From Streptomyces sp. TRM49041 (GTDB lineage: Bacteria > Actinomycetota > Actinomycetes > Streptomycetales > Streptomycetaceae): a DNA stretch of 64,000 bases. The notes beneath the pieces are model-generated. The model saw only the letters and a program-made list of their open reading frames with translations, was not told the DNA's origin and did not search any database. Where the stretch lies: contig NZ_VSRY01000147.1 of the NCBI RefSeq assembly GCF_008271805.1, positions 276,042-340,041 of the forward strand, given 5' to 3'. The translations under genes were made by a program, and so were the position numbers. This document shows, piece after piece, positions 51,595-59,928 of the stretch (the stretch's first letter is position 1; each line of letters starts with the position of its first letter).

Positions 51595-51611
51595 CCGAAC
51601 AATGTGTTCGG
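51595..51611. promoter_or_regulatory. Candidate TetR operator (CCGAACA-ATG-TGTTCGG)
   Basis: A perfect 7-bp inverted repeat with a 3-nt centre, in the gap between the divergent exporter operon and TetR gene. Related half-sites (CCGAAC at 51576, TGTTCGG at 51690) flank it. Confidence 0.6.
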
Positions 51612-51720
51612 CTCCTACGTAATCGCGAGTTGCCAGGGCAGGGCAACCGTCAAAGCGGGCCGAGCTGTTCGAAACGAAACAGCCGACAGCGAAGTGTTCG
51701 GCCAGAGACGGGAAACGCGC

Positions 51721-52299
51721 ATGGCAACGGGTCCGGACAGGCGGGTACGCAAGACCAGGAAGGCGCTGCACCTCGCGCTGCAGCAGCTCATGATGGAGAA
51801 GGGGTACGAGTCCGTCACGGTGCGGGACATCATCGAGCGGGCCGATGTCGGCCGCACCACGTTCTACGCCCACTTCACCGACAAGGAGGACCTGCTCCGC
51901 CACGGCGTCGAGAACCTGCAGGACGAGCTGCACGAGGCGGGTACCGCCCGGCCCGCCGGCACCGGCCGGTTCTTCGCCTTCAGCCTGCCCCTGCTGGAGC
52001 ACGCCTACGACAACCGCCACCTCAGCCCGCTCCTGGTGGGGCGGCGAGGTGGCCCGCTGTTGCGGCGGTGGTTCGACGAGATGGTCGCCGACCTCGCCCG
52101 CGAGGAGCTGTCCCGGCGGCTGCCGGCGCAGCATCCGACCCGGGTTCCGCTCGCCACGGTCGTGCCGTTCGTCGCCGGCGGGTTCGCGTCGCTGCTGACC
52201 TGGTGGATTGATGACGGCCTGCGGTGCCGGCCGACAGAGCTCGACGAGAGGTTCCACGCGGTGGCCGTGCCCGGTGTGAGGGCCGCCCTCAACCTATGA
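51721..52299 (+). CDS. TetR-family transcriptional regulator
   Basis: 192 residues from ATG 51721 (MATGPDRRVRKTRKALHLAL). HTH: MMEKGYESVTVRDIIERADV, GRTTFYAHFTDKEDLLRHGV. The C-terminal half ends AAVPFVAGG-like FVAGGFASLLTWWIDDGL (TetR_C_8-like). Divergent from the FtsX-type exporter, which it probably represses until a substrate binds. Confidence 0.92.
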   Translation: MATGPDRRVRKTRKALHLALQQLMMEKGYESVTVRDIIERADVGRTTFYAHFTDKEDLLRHGVENLQDELHEAGTARPAGTGRFFAFSLPLLEHAYDNRHLSPLLVGRRGGPLLRRWFDEMVADLAREELSRRLPAQHPTRVPLATVVPFVAGGFASLLTWWIDDGLRCRPTELDERFHAVAVPGVRAALNL

Positions 52300-52309
52300 C
52301 GGCGAGCGT

Positions 52310-52655
52310 CGAAGTGAGCTCCAGGCCCGCTGTCGTCCCGGACGGCCGCACCGCCCGGTGGGACAGCAGGTTCGCTGGGCGCCCGCTTCCCGGCAGAAGT
52401 TCGCCGAGCGGGAGCCGCAGAAGGAGCCGAAGAACCTGCGCAGCCGCCCTACGCACCGGGATGCTCAAGGCCCTCGCGCCGGTCGGCACGAGGGAGGCCA
52501 TCGACGAGGCGAAGCTCCTGGAATTCCTGCTCTTGATCCCGTACGCGTACGACACCGACTCCGGCATCAGCTCGGTCGCCGCCAGCGAGCACGGGGACAC
52601 CGAGGAGGAGTTGCGCCACACCGCCCACAGCTACCTGGAGAGGCTCCACGGTCGT
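52310..52655 (+). pseudogene. Unidentified gene fragment
   Basis: Strong codon bias marks real but broken coding DNA. About 52440-52655 reads IDEAKLLEFLLLIPYAYDTD, SGISSVAASEHGDTEEELRH, TAHSYLERLHG; just upstream a different frame reads WAPASRQKFAEREPQKEPKN. The fragment is cut at its 3' end by the IS5-like remnant. No family recognised. Confidence 0.35.
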
Positions 52656-52770
52656 CCTCTGCGGACCGCATCCACTCCCTCACGACGCAGCGCGCTGATC
52701 AGCTTGCCGAACTGCCGCGGGCTCAATCCGGTGAACGGGGCTATCCAGGAAGCTCCGACGCCGTAATCAC
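52631..52770 (-). mobile_element. IS5-family transposase N-terminal remnant
   Basis: The minus strand reads DYGVGASWIAPFTGLSPRQF then GKLISALRREGVDAVRRGRP and WSLSR before a stop. This is the characteristic N-terminus of the Streptomyces IS5-family (IS112/IS1647-like) transposases; the rest, including the DDE domain, is missing. A truncated insertion next to the recombinase island. Confidence 0.7.
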
Positions 52771-52821
52771 ACCAGGCACCGCAAGATCTTTTCACGGGCC
52801 GCAGTGCTGGCCTACGGGCAG

Positions 52822-53391
52822 TCAGGAGCGGTATCGCTGCGGCTCCACAGCCTTGAGCAGGCACTTGCGGTCGTCTGCGCCGATCAGCCCGTCCGGAAGA
52901 TTCTCGTCCTCCAGCAACGCGCGCAGGGCAGAAGCGTGTGCGGCGAAGGCGGCCCTGCACCACTCGCGTTCCGGGTGATCGCAGTCCTTTCCGAATAGCA
53001 GCACCTGGCGTTCCTCGTCGGAGTCGACGGGCGATGACAGCTCCGCGGCGACGACCAGGAGGTCGACCAGGCCGGGCCGCACCACGAGGTCAGGGACAGC
53101 TGCCAGGCGGATCAGGAAGGGCAGGGCAGGCGGCATCACGGCGCTCACGTGGAAGATGCTGTTCATCAACACATTGCCCAGCACGGGCAGGGCCTTGGGG
53201 CCGGCTACCTCATCCAGGAGGCCGCGGAGCAGGACCGGGACCCCCGCAGGGCACCCGGGAATCTGTGACCAGTCGACATCGGCGCAGCCCAGCAGCGCGG
53301 GGTGGTCGCACGCAGCTCGCTCCATCTGCGGATGTTCGCGGAGGAACCGAGCGACGGCAGCCTCTTTGACCGCCGCGTCCATCACGCACAT
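52822..53391 (-). CDS. Hypothetical helical (HEAT-like) protein
   Basis: 189 residues from ATG 53391 (or 53382). AAVKEAAVARFLREHPQMER, VLLRGLLDEVAGPKALPVLG, ALPFLIRLAAVPDLVVRPGL, VDLLVVAAELSSPVDSDEER form amphipathic helices like a HEAT repeat protein. Proteins of this look are often found near toxin-type loci in Streptomyces, so an immunity role is possible but unproven. No catalytic motif is visible. Confidence 0.6.
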   Translation of the reverse strand: MCVMDAAVKEAAVARFLREHPQMERAACDHPALLGCADVDWSQIPGCPAGVPVLLRGLLDEVAGPKALPVLGNVLMNSIFHVSAVMPPALPFLIRLAAVPDLVVRPGLVDLLVVAAELSSPVDSDEERQVLLFGKDCDHPEREWCRAAFAAHASALRALLEDENLPDGLIGADDRKCLLKAVEPQRYRS

Positions 53392-53789
53392 CTCTCTGCC
53401 CCTACCCCTGCTCCCACGACATCGCCCTAGCGGCGTCCGCAGGGCGGAACTCTTCCCGGGGCGGGCGTCGAACGCAAGCGCCAAGGCCAGTAGCCGACAC
53501 CTCCCACCCTGGGGATAGTGGCGTACCAGCCCGGCACCGGATTCCGGGACAGCCCTCAGCCTGCCCGGGGACACCTGGCAGGAGCGTTGGGCGGCCAGCG
53601 GCACGGGCGAGCTTGCTGGTGCCACCTGGGTGGACCTCCCGCTGTGGATTTCTTCCGGTCACCTGTGCGACATCCCGTGGGTTGCTCTGAGCTTCCCTCA
53701 GGTCCTAACCCCGTGGCCAGGCGGTTCGTCCTCTCTCCTGCGTCAGTTCGCAGGCTGACGTAACTTCGGGAATCCTGAAGGTTCTCACT
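53392..53789. other. Non-coding left flank of the recombinase island
   Basis: No credible gene in about 400 nt. It contains short complementary stretches such as CTGCGTCAGTTCGCAG (53738-53753), and the divergent promoters of the helical protein and first recombinase should lie here. If the element has a left end, it is probably in this stretch, but no att repeat could be identified. Confidence 0.4.
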
Positions 53790-54930
53790 GTGTCCGATCG
53801 GTTCACGATCGGGGTGAAGGTGAGGGGGCTCGGGTTGGCTGCGCTGGCTGTCGTACGGGACCTGCGCGATGTCCGGCCGCCAGCCACGGCGGATGAACTG
53901 GAGCAGTTCGAGACCGACGTGCTGGCGGGGTTCGTGCTGGCGCGGGCTTCGGCAGGGCTGGCGGACGGCACGATCCGCGGGGACGTCGGGCACCTGGAGC
54001 AGATGCGGTCCTGGTTCAGCCGGCCGCTGTGGGAGATGGAGCCGCCTGACGCCGACGCGTACTTCGGGAAGGTGCTGCGGGCTTCGCCAAGTGGCACCCG
54101 GCTGGGGCGCTCTCAGGCGCTGACGACGTACTTCCTGTTCCTGGAGTTGCGGCACAAGGTCGAGATCCACCGGATGACCGGTCGGGTGATCGAGTGCCCG
54201 ATCGACGAGATGAACCGGCCGCGCGGCGCGAAGGACGCGGCACTGCGGATTCCGCCGTCCGGGCCGGAGGTCAAGACGCTGTTCGCCGGATGGGGCGGTG
54301 AGCTGGCGACCTGCCGGAAGTTCGCCCCGACCGCCCGGAACTACACCGCCTCTAAGTTGATATCCCAGGTCGGGCTGCGGGTCGGCGAGGCGTGCAAGCT
54401 CGATCTGGCGGACATCAAGTGGGATCTGGGCCGCTTCGGCAAGCTCCATGTCCGCCACGGCAAGGGCGCCCGCGGCTCGGGTCCGCGCGAGCGGATGGTC
54501 CCCCTGATCAACGGCGCCGACCGCACGCTCCGATGGTCCATCGAGGACGTCTGGGGCCAGTTCGACGACGACCACACCCGCCCCGGAGCCCCGCTGTTCC
54601 CCTCCGAACGCAAATGCTCCGACGGCTCCTCGGGCCGGGTCGGCGACGATGCCCTGCGCGGCGGCCTCAAGACCGCGGCCACGGCACATCTGCCGGGCTG
54701 GGGGCGACAAACTCACTCCCCACGTCCTGCGGCACTTCTGCGCGTCCGAGCTCTACCTCGGCGGACTCGACCTGATCGCGATCCAGGAAGTCCTCGGACA
54801 TTCCTGGATCGCCACGACCATGCGATACGTCAACCCTCGGGAGTTGCATCAGACGGGCGAGAAGTTGCAGGTCGGCAGCTCACAGGGCGGGTGTGCCGCT
54901 TTCCAAAGCCGCTACGCGCTGGGGGTCTGA
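53790..54930 (+). pseudogene. Tyrosine recombinase A, frameshifted before the HxxR box
   Basis: GTG 53790 starts VSDRFTIGVKVRGLGLAALA. An N-terminal SAM-like DNA-binding domain (DVLAGFVLARASAGLADGTI) and box I Arg in LISQVGLRVGEACKLDLADI are in one frame. HxxR in LTPHVLRHFCASELYLGGLD and the His/Tyr end in VLGHSWIATTMRYVNP are in the +1 frame. The switch is at about 54700, in GCTGGGGGCGAC; removing one G restores about 380 residues with all catalytic residues. First gene of the recombinase module. Confidence 0.8.
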
Positions 54931-54994
54931 CCTGGCATGTTGCGGAGGCGATCCCATTTGATGCATGATCTGCCCTCCAGAAGGGATGGTCTGG

Positions 54995-56098
54995 ATGGTG
55001 CATCAGCGCAAGGTCGCCCTGGCCGGGTCGGCTCATCTGGAGCTCGTCTCCGGTGTGGTCCAGCTGCGTCCCGAGGACGCGATGTTCGACGCGATGCTGC
55101 GGGGCTGGCGGGCCCAGCAGAAGGCACGTGGGCTTCAGGACGAGACGGTCGAGGACCGGGAACGGCTGATCCGCCGGTTCCACGAGTTCGCGAACGGCTA
55201 TCCGTGGCAGTGGACGCCAGCCCACATGGACGAGTGGTCGGTGTGTCTGACTGGCGAGAAGCACTTGGCGCCGTCCACGATCCGCGGCTATCAGGGCATC
55301 GTCCGGCTGTTCAGCGAGTTCGTCATCGACAGCCGGTACGGCTGGGTGCCCGCCTGTGAGGAAGCCTTCGGCGCCTTCCCCGTGGCGATCTGCCACGAGT
55401 GGAACACCATCCCGCACCTGCAGGACTACGAAGGCAACCCAGAGGCGAGGCCGTTCACTCGGGAAGAGCTGCAGCGGTTCTTGGACTACTCCGACGACCA
55501 GGTCGAGCGTGCGGTGCGTGCGAAGCGCAAGGGCGCGCTGGCCGCCTACCGCGACGCCACCCTGTTCAAGGTCATCTACGGCTGGGGGCTGCGGCGGACC
55601 GAGACGTCCAAACTCGATGTCGTCGACTTCGGACGGAACCCGCAGGCCCCGCAGTTCGGGCGGTACGGCACCCTCAACGTCCGCTACGGCAAGGCGAAGA
55701 GGGGCCAGCAGCCCAGGCGCCGGAACGTGTTGTCGGTGATGGACTGGGCGGTTGAGGCAGTTACGGACTACGTCGAGAACGTCCGGCCGCGGTTTGGGTT
55801 CCCCGACCATCCGGCTCTGTGGATCACCGAGCGCGGTGGACGCCTCCAGCCCGGTTCCATCAACGACCGGTTCGAGGCATACCGCGACGCCCTGAAACTC
55901 CCAAAAGACCTAGTTCCGCACTCAATCAGACATTCGTACGTCACCCACATGACCGAGGACGGGGTGGACCGGCGGTTCATCCAGCAGCAGGTCGGCCACG
56001 AGTGCGACAGCTCCACGGCGATCTACACGCACGTCAGCGACGACTTCATGAACACTGCCCTGCACAAGGCACTGGCCCCGGCGTTCGCCGGAGTCTGA
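54995..56098 (+). CDS. Tyrosine recombinase B
   Basis: About 367 residues; ATG 54995 follows AGAAGGG, with in-frame ATGs at 54986 and 54965 as alternatives. N-terminal core-binding domain (TVEDRERLIRRFHEFANGYP). Catalytic set complete: Arg in IYGWGLRRTETSKLDVVDF, HxxR in LVPHSIRHSYVTHM, His in QQQVGHECDSS and nucleophile Tyr in TAIYTHVSDDF. Probably the active strand-exchange enzyme of the element. The next gene starts 16 nt later. Confidence 0.92.
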   Translation: MVHQRKVALAGSAHLELVSGVVQLRPEDAMFDAMLRGWRAQQKARGLQDETVEDRERLIRRFHEFANGYPWQWTPAHMDEWSVCLTGEKHLAPSTIRGYQGIVRLFSEFVIDSRYGWVPACEEAFGAFPVAICHEWNTIPHLQDYEGNPEARPFTREELQRFLDYSDDQVERAVRAKRKGALAAYRDATLFKVIYGWGLRRTETSKLDVVDFGRNPQAPQFGRYGTLNVRYGKAKRGQQPRRRNVLSVMDWAVEAVTDYVENVRPRFGFPDHPALWITERGGRLQPGSINDRFEAYRDALKLPKDLVPHSIRHSYVTHMTEDGVDRRFIQQQVGHECDSSTAIYTHVSDDFMNTALHKALAPAFAGV

Positions 56099-56114
56099 CG
56101 GGAAGGACCTGGCG

Positions 56115-56468
56115 ATGACCGCCAAGCTCGACTACCGCTGGCACCTGCGCAAAGTGATGGCGGACCGCGGGATGTTCTCCACCACCGACCTCATCCCGCC
56201 GCTCGCCGAACGGGGCATCACCTTGTCCACGAGCCAGGTCTACCGGCTCGCCGTCGAGCGTCCCGAGCGCCTCAGCCTGAAGATCCTCATGGCCCTGCTC
56301 GACATCCTGGACTGCCGGATGGACGACCTCATCGAACCGATCGCCGCGGCCGGCACGATGAAGAAGCCGAAGAAGGCCGCTGCTGCCGGTGCCGCACCAC
56401 CGGCAGCGGACGCGCTCGGTGACCTGAGGCCCAAGCGGGCCCGGATCAGGGGTGTCGACCTGCCGTGA
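56115..56468 (+). CDS. Small HTH (XRE/Cro-like) protein 1 of the recombinase module
   Basis: 117 residues. LDYRWHLRKVMADRGMFSTT, LIPPLAERGITLSTSQVYRL and LSLKILMALLDILDCRMDDL form a Cro/C1-type HTH of the short HTH_26 kind; a Lys/Ala-rich tail follows. It overlaps the next gene by 4 nt. Its position between recombinase B and the zinc-ribbon protein, and a homologous copy at 59595, suggest it is a structural or regulatory part of the element rather than cargo. Confidence 0.8.
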   Translation: MTAKLDYRWHLRKVMADRGMFSTTDLIPPLAERGITLSTSQVYRLAVERPERLSLKILMALLDILDCRMDDLIEPIAAAGTMKKPKKAAAAGAAPPAADALGDLRPKRARIRGVDLP

Positions 56469-58921
56469 CTTCCGTCGACCAGTCGGCCCGTGCAATCACG
56501 GACCCCATCGGCCTGATCACGGACCTGATCACCCCCGTCGAGAGGGACCTCGACCCCGCGGCCGTCCGGGCAGTGGTCCTCGGCGTCGCCGGTGGCCGTG
56601 CGAAGTCGCGCCGGATCGCCGAAGCCCTGGTGGGCCAGCCCGAGGTCCTGACCGACGGTCGCTCTCCGGCACTCCGGGCCATCGGTGACCTGCTGATCGC
56701 GCTCCGCAAGGCCGGGGCGACAACGATCTCGCCGCCGGTCTGCCGCGACTGCGGCAAGCATCTGCGGACCTTCCAGCGCCGAGGCCAGGACTGGTACTGC
56801 TCGGTCTGCGGGCAGGAGACCGCCGAGTGCGCCGCCTGCGGAAACACCCGGCGGATCTCCATGCGGGACCGAAATGGGCGGCCGCGCTGTTCGATGTGTC
56901 CAGACACCGATCCCCGTGACCCGCTCGACGTCGTCCATGAGGTGATCATCAGGATCAGTCCGGCCGCCGATCGCGAGGTCGTCGCGGAAGCGGTCCGCCG
57001 GTCCGCTCCGCGGCCCTCCTACCAGCAGAATCTGGCCTGGGCTCTGGAGGACAACCCCCGCCTGCTGACCGGCGAGGGGCACCTGGCTCCCCTTCGCGCC
57101 ATCCCGCGGTTCATCGAGCTGCTGCACGCCGCGGGCGTCTCAGGCGTCGCCCGGCCGGCCTGCCCCCGCTGCCAGCGCGTGGTCCGGGTCGACAAGCCCC
57201 TCGACGGCCAGCGGGTCTGCCGCAACTGCATCGCCAAGTCCCGCATCGAGGAGTGCTCACGCTGCGGCGCCCGGCGCGAACCCGCCACCCGCGACGCCGA
57301 GGGGCGGCCGCTGTGTCCGCACTGCCTGATCACTGATCCCGCTAACTTGGAGGCCTGCATCGTTTGCGGCAACCGCCGCATGGTTTGCACCCGGACTCCC
57401 GACGGGCCGATCTGCCCGAACTGCCGTCCTCTGCCCACGCTGGTCTGCTCGATCTGCGGCCGGACGGCGCCCTGCATGCTCTCGAAACTGACCGGGCAGC
57501 CCCGCTGCGGCCGTTGCGACCAGCGAGAGGTGCATTGCACCGTCTGCGGACGCTTTCGCGACATCCACTCCGGCACCCTCGACGCCCCCGTCTGCGGCCC
57601 CTGCACGAAGCCGGACGCCGAACTCTGGCGCCCCTGCCCGACCTGCGGTGAGGCCGAACGGCTGACCGCACCCGGCCCTTGCCGCCGCTGCACGCTCAAG
57701 CAGCGGCTCGTCGCCCTCCTCACCGACGACACGGGCGCCGTCCCGCCGAAGCTACAGGCCCTCCACGACGCCCTGGCCAGCACCCAGCGGACGGCGACAG
57801 CTATGAGTTGGCTCTCGAAAGGCATCGTCTCCACCGTCCTGTCCGACCTGGCCTCCGGCCGACGACCCCTGACCCACGAGGCCCTCGACGAACTCCCCGA
57901 CAGCAAGGTCGTCGAGCATATCCGCAGCGTCCTCGTCGCCACCGACGCCCTGCCGTCCCGCGACGAGCAGATGGTCCGCCTCGAACGACACGTCAAGGAC
58001 CTCGTCACCTCCCACGCCACCCCCGAGGGACGGCAGATCCTCCACCGCTACGCGACCTGGCACCTGATCCGCCGGCTTCGCCGCCGGAGCCGCGGCAAGG
58101 ACATCACACACACCCAGCTCAACGTCGTCCGCCAGCACCTCCGGGCCGCCGTCTATCTCCTGGACTGGCTCACGGACCAGGACCTGCCTCTGGCCAGCTG
58201 CCGGCAGAGCGACCTCGAACGCTGGATGACCCGCGACGAGACCCAACTGCGAAGAGAGGCAAGCCACTTCGTGCGCTGGGCCCTCGCCCAGAGGATCGCT
58301 CGGGACCTCAGCTTCCCGGCGGTGAAGTGGAACGGCCCCTCCCAAGCGATGGACGACGACGCCCGTTGGACCACCGCCCGCCGGTTGCTGCACGACGGCA
58401 CCATCCGGACCGAAGACCGCCTGGCCGGCCTGCTGTTGCTCCTCTATGCCCAGTGGCCGGCGGCAATCTCCCGGCTGACCACCGCACACATCGAGAAGAC
58501 GGACGAGGCTGTCCGCATCCGCCTCGGCGACATCGCGGTCACCTTGCCCAGCCCCGTCGCCGAGCTGGCCCTGGAGCAATCCGCCGCTCGTCGCAGCCAC
58601 GCGGTCCTCGCCCAGACCGACTCTCCCTGGCTCTTCCCCGGCGGCCAGCCCGGCCGACCGATCAGCGCCTGGGCAATGGGCGAACGACTCCGCAAGCTCG
58701 GCATCCGGCTCGCCGAGACCCGCTCCACCGCCCTGTTCCAGCTCGCCACCGAGCTGCCCTCCGCGATCCTCGCCCGCACCCTCGGCATCCACATCAGCGT
58801 CGCCGTCAAGTGGCAGCGAGCCGCCGCCGGAGACTGGGGCGCCTACGCCGCCGAGATCAGCCGCCGTTCAGCCCCGCTCACCAATCCCCTCGCTCACGAC
58901 ACAGAACAGGGCACCCGATGA
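56465..58921 (+). CDS. 818-aa protein: eight zinc ribbons plus degenerate tyrosine-recombinase-like domain
   Basis: Residues about 93-410 hold 16 CxxC pairs (CRDC, CSVC, CAAC, CSMC, CPRC, CRNC, CSRC, CPHC, CIVC, CPNC, CSIC, CGRC, CTVC, CGPC, CPTC, CRRC), enough for eight zinc ribbons. Residues about 520-800 look like an integrase fold: SAM-like N-part (LRAAVYLLDWLTDQDLPLAS) then RLAGLLLLLYAQWPAAISRL and LARTLGIHISVAVKWQRAAA, where box I Arg, HxxR and Tyr are not visible. A catalytically inactive recombinase subunit that binds DNA is the best guess. GTG start and 4-nt overlaps on both sides. Confidence 0.75.
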   Translation: MTSVDQSARAITDPIGLITDLITPVERDLDPAAVRAVVLGVAGGRAKSRRIAEALVGQPEVLTDGRSPALRAIGDLLIALRKAGATTISPPVCRDCGKHLRTFQRRGQDWYCSVCGQETAECAACGNTRRISMRDRNGRPRCSMCPDTDPRDPLDVVHEVIIRISPAADREVVAEAVRRSAPRPSYQQNLAWALEDNPRLLTGEGHLAPLRAIPRFIELLHAAGVSGVARPACPRCQRVVRVDKPLDGQRVCRNCIAKSRIEECSRCGARREPATRDAEGRPLCPHCLITDPANLEACIVCGNRRMVCTRTPDGPICPNCRPLPTLVCSICGRTAPCMLSKLTGQPRCGRCDQREVHCTVCGRFRDIHSGTLDAPVCGPCTKPDAELWRPCPTCGEAERLTAPGPCRRCTLKQRLVALLTDDTGAVPPKLQALHDALASTQRTATAMSWLSKGIVSTVLSDLASGRRPLTHEALDELPDSKVVEHIRSVLVATDALPSRDEQMVRLERHVKDLVTSHATPEGRQILHRYATWHLIRRLRRRSRGKDITHTQLNVVRQHLRAAVYLLDWLTDQDLPLASCRQSDLERWMTRDETQLRREASHFVRWALAQRIARDLSFPAVKWNGPSQAMDDDARWTTARRLLHDGTIRTEDRLAGLLLLLYAQWPAAISRLTTAHIEKTDEAVRIRLGDIAVTLPSPVAELALEQSAARRSHAVLAQTDSPWLFPGGQPGRPISAWAMGERLRKLGIRLAETRSTALFQLATELPSAILARTLGIHISVAVKWQRAAAGDWGAYAAEISRRSAPLTNPLAHDTEQGTR

Positions 58922-59448
58922 CCACACCGGACCTCTCGGCCGACTGGCTCACCACCTGGCAAGGCGAGATCACCGTCATGCTTGAGCAGACCCTTGCCCA
59001 CTTCGAGACCGCCTACGGCTACCCGCCAGGCGACAACTACGTTCTCGTGGCCGATGACCAAAGCCGAGCGGCGGCCGCGCGGCTGGAGGACGCCGCCGTC
59101 CCCACTGCCCTGGTCACCTTCTACTCCTCGATCGCCGAGCTGCGGCTCCCCGACGTCGACCACGGACACTTCATCCACTCATCCGACCTGGTGCTCGACC
59201 ACCTCGCCGAATACGGACCAGTCCGCCTGACCAACGACTGCACCGGCATCGTCTTCGGCAGCGACGGCGGAGGCATCCTCTTCGCTCTCGATCACAGCGA
59301 GCAGGTCCACCGATCCACCACAACGTCATGGTTCGACGACTTCGAGCCGACAGCCCCAACCCTTACCCAGTTCCTCGAACAGCTCCACCGAGCCACTGCG
59401 GTCTTCACGGACGAGACCAAGCGCGACTCGGCCACCCAACACAGCTGA
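58918..59448 (+). CDS. SUKH/SMI1-like protein inside the recombinase module
   Basis: 176 residues from an ATG overlapping the zinc-ribbon gene stop. LSADWLTTWQGEITVMLEQT, then YSSIAELRLPDVDHGHFIHS and FGSDGGGILFALDHSEQVHR with APTLTQFLEQLHRATAVF resemble the SMI1/KNR4 (SUKH) fold, with its GDGGG..Y/FALD strand. SUKH proteins are usually immunity proteins; no partner toxin is next to it. It may be cargo or an anti-plasmid/toxin function carried by the element. Confidence 0.55.
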   Translation: MTTPDLSADWLTTWQGEITVMLEQTLAHFETAYGYPPGDNYVLVADDQSRAAAARLEDAAVPTALVTFYSSIAELRLPDVDHGHFIHSSDLVLDHLAEYGPVRLTNDCTGIVFGSDGGGILFALDHSEQVHRSTTTSWFDDFEPTAPTLTQFLEQLHRATAVFTDETKRDSATQHS

Positions 59449-59460
59449 TCGACCCCACCG

Positions 59461-59598
59461 ATGGGCACCGTCCACGAGGCGTTCCAAGAGTTCCAATACC
59501 CGACTCCACCATCACATGTCCAGCAGACCCGGGTCGAGGACGCCTGGGTGGCCGGGCAGCAGCAGGCCGCGAAGCGGCTGGAAGGACTTCTGCGATGA
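59461..59598 (+). pseudogene. 45-aa C-terminal stub, probably of a lost recombinase
   Basis: ATG 59461 opens MGTVHEAFQEFQYPTPPSHV then QQTRVEDAWVAGQQQAAKRL and EGLLR, with TGA overlapping the next start (ATGA). The charged helical end and the exact 4-nt overlap mirror junctions elsewhere in the module, where a recombinase precedes an HTH gene. It is likely the tail of a third recombinase whose front was deleted. Confidence 0.4.
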
Positions 59599-59924
59599 AG
59601 TGGAACCTGCGGCTGACCGCCGCGAACAGGGGGATTTGGAAAGCCTCCGAGCTTCAGCGGAGCCTGGCCGAGCACGGCCTGGTCATCTCGGCCGGGAAGA
59701 TGTCCGGACTGTGGTCCGGCCAGCCGGTCTCCCTCAAGCTGGAGGACCTGGACGTCATCTGCGTCGTCCTCCGCTGCGAGATCGGCGACCTCCTCATTCC
59801 CGAGCCGGAGAAGGTGCACCGCCCCGGCCAGGAGGAGACGGTCCAGGCCGCTGTCGGCTCGGCCACCGCCGCCCCGAAGGTGATCCCCAAGCGCCGGGAC
59901 GGCCGGTCGCTGCCGCCGGAGTGA
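59595..59924 (+). CDS. Small HTH protein 2 of the recombinase module
   Basis: 109 residues: MKWNLRLTAANRGIWKASEL, QRSLAEHGLVISAGKMSGLW, PVSLKLEDLDVICVVLRCEI, GDLLIPEPEKVHRPGQ. It aligns by eye with HTH protein 1 (W-x-LR, A-x-RG, LAE-G, S-x-L-L, DL-x-P) and has the same variable basic tail. It sits directly before the second zinc-ribbon recombinase. Confidence 0.75.
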   Translation: MKWNLRLTAANRGIWKASELQRSLAEHGLVISAGKMSGLWSGQPVSLKLEDLDVICVVLRCEIGDLLIPEPEKVHRPGQEETVQAAVGSATAAPKVIPKRRDGRSLPPE

Positions 59925-59928
59925 TTCG

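Noticed and set aside
50691..52257. Extension of the FtsX-type permease frame upstream through the ATPase gene.
   Set aside because: The permease start at 50694 overlaps the ATPase stop in the usual ATGA manner; the upstream part is an out-of-frame reading of the ATPase.
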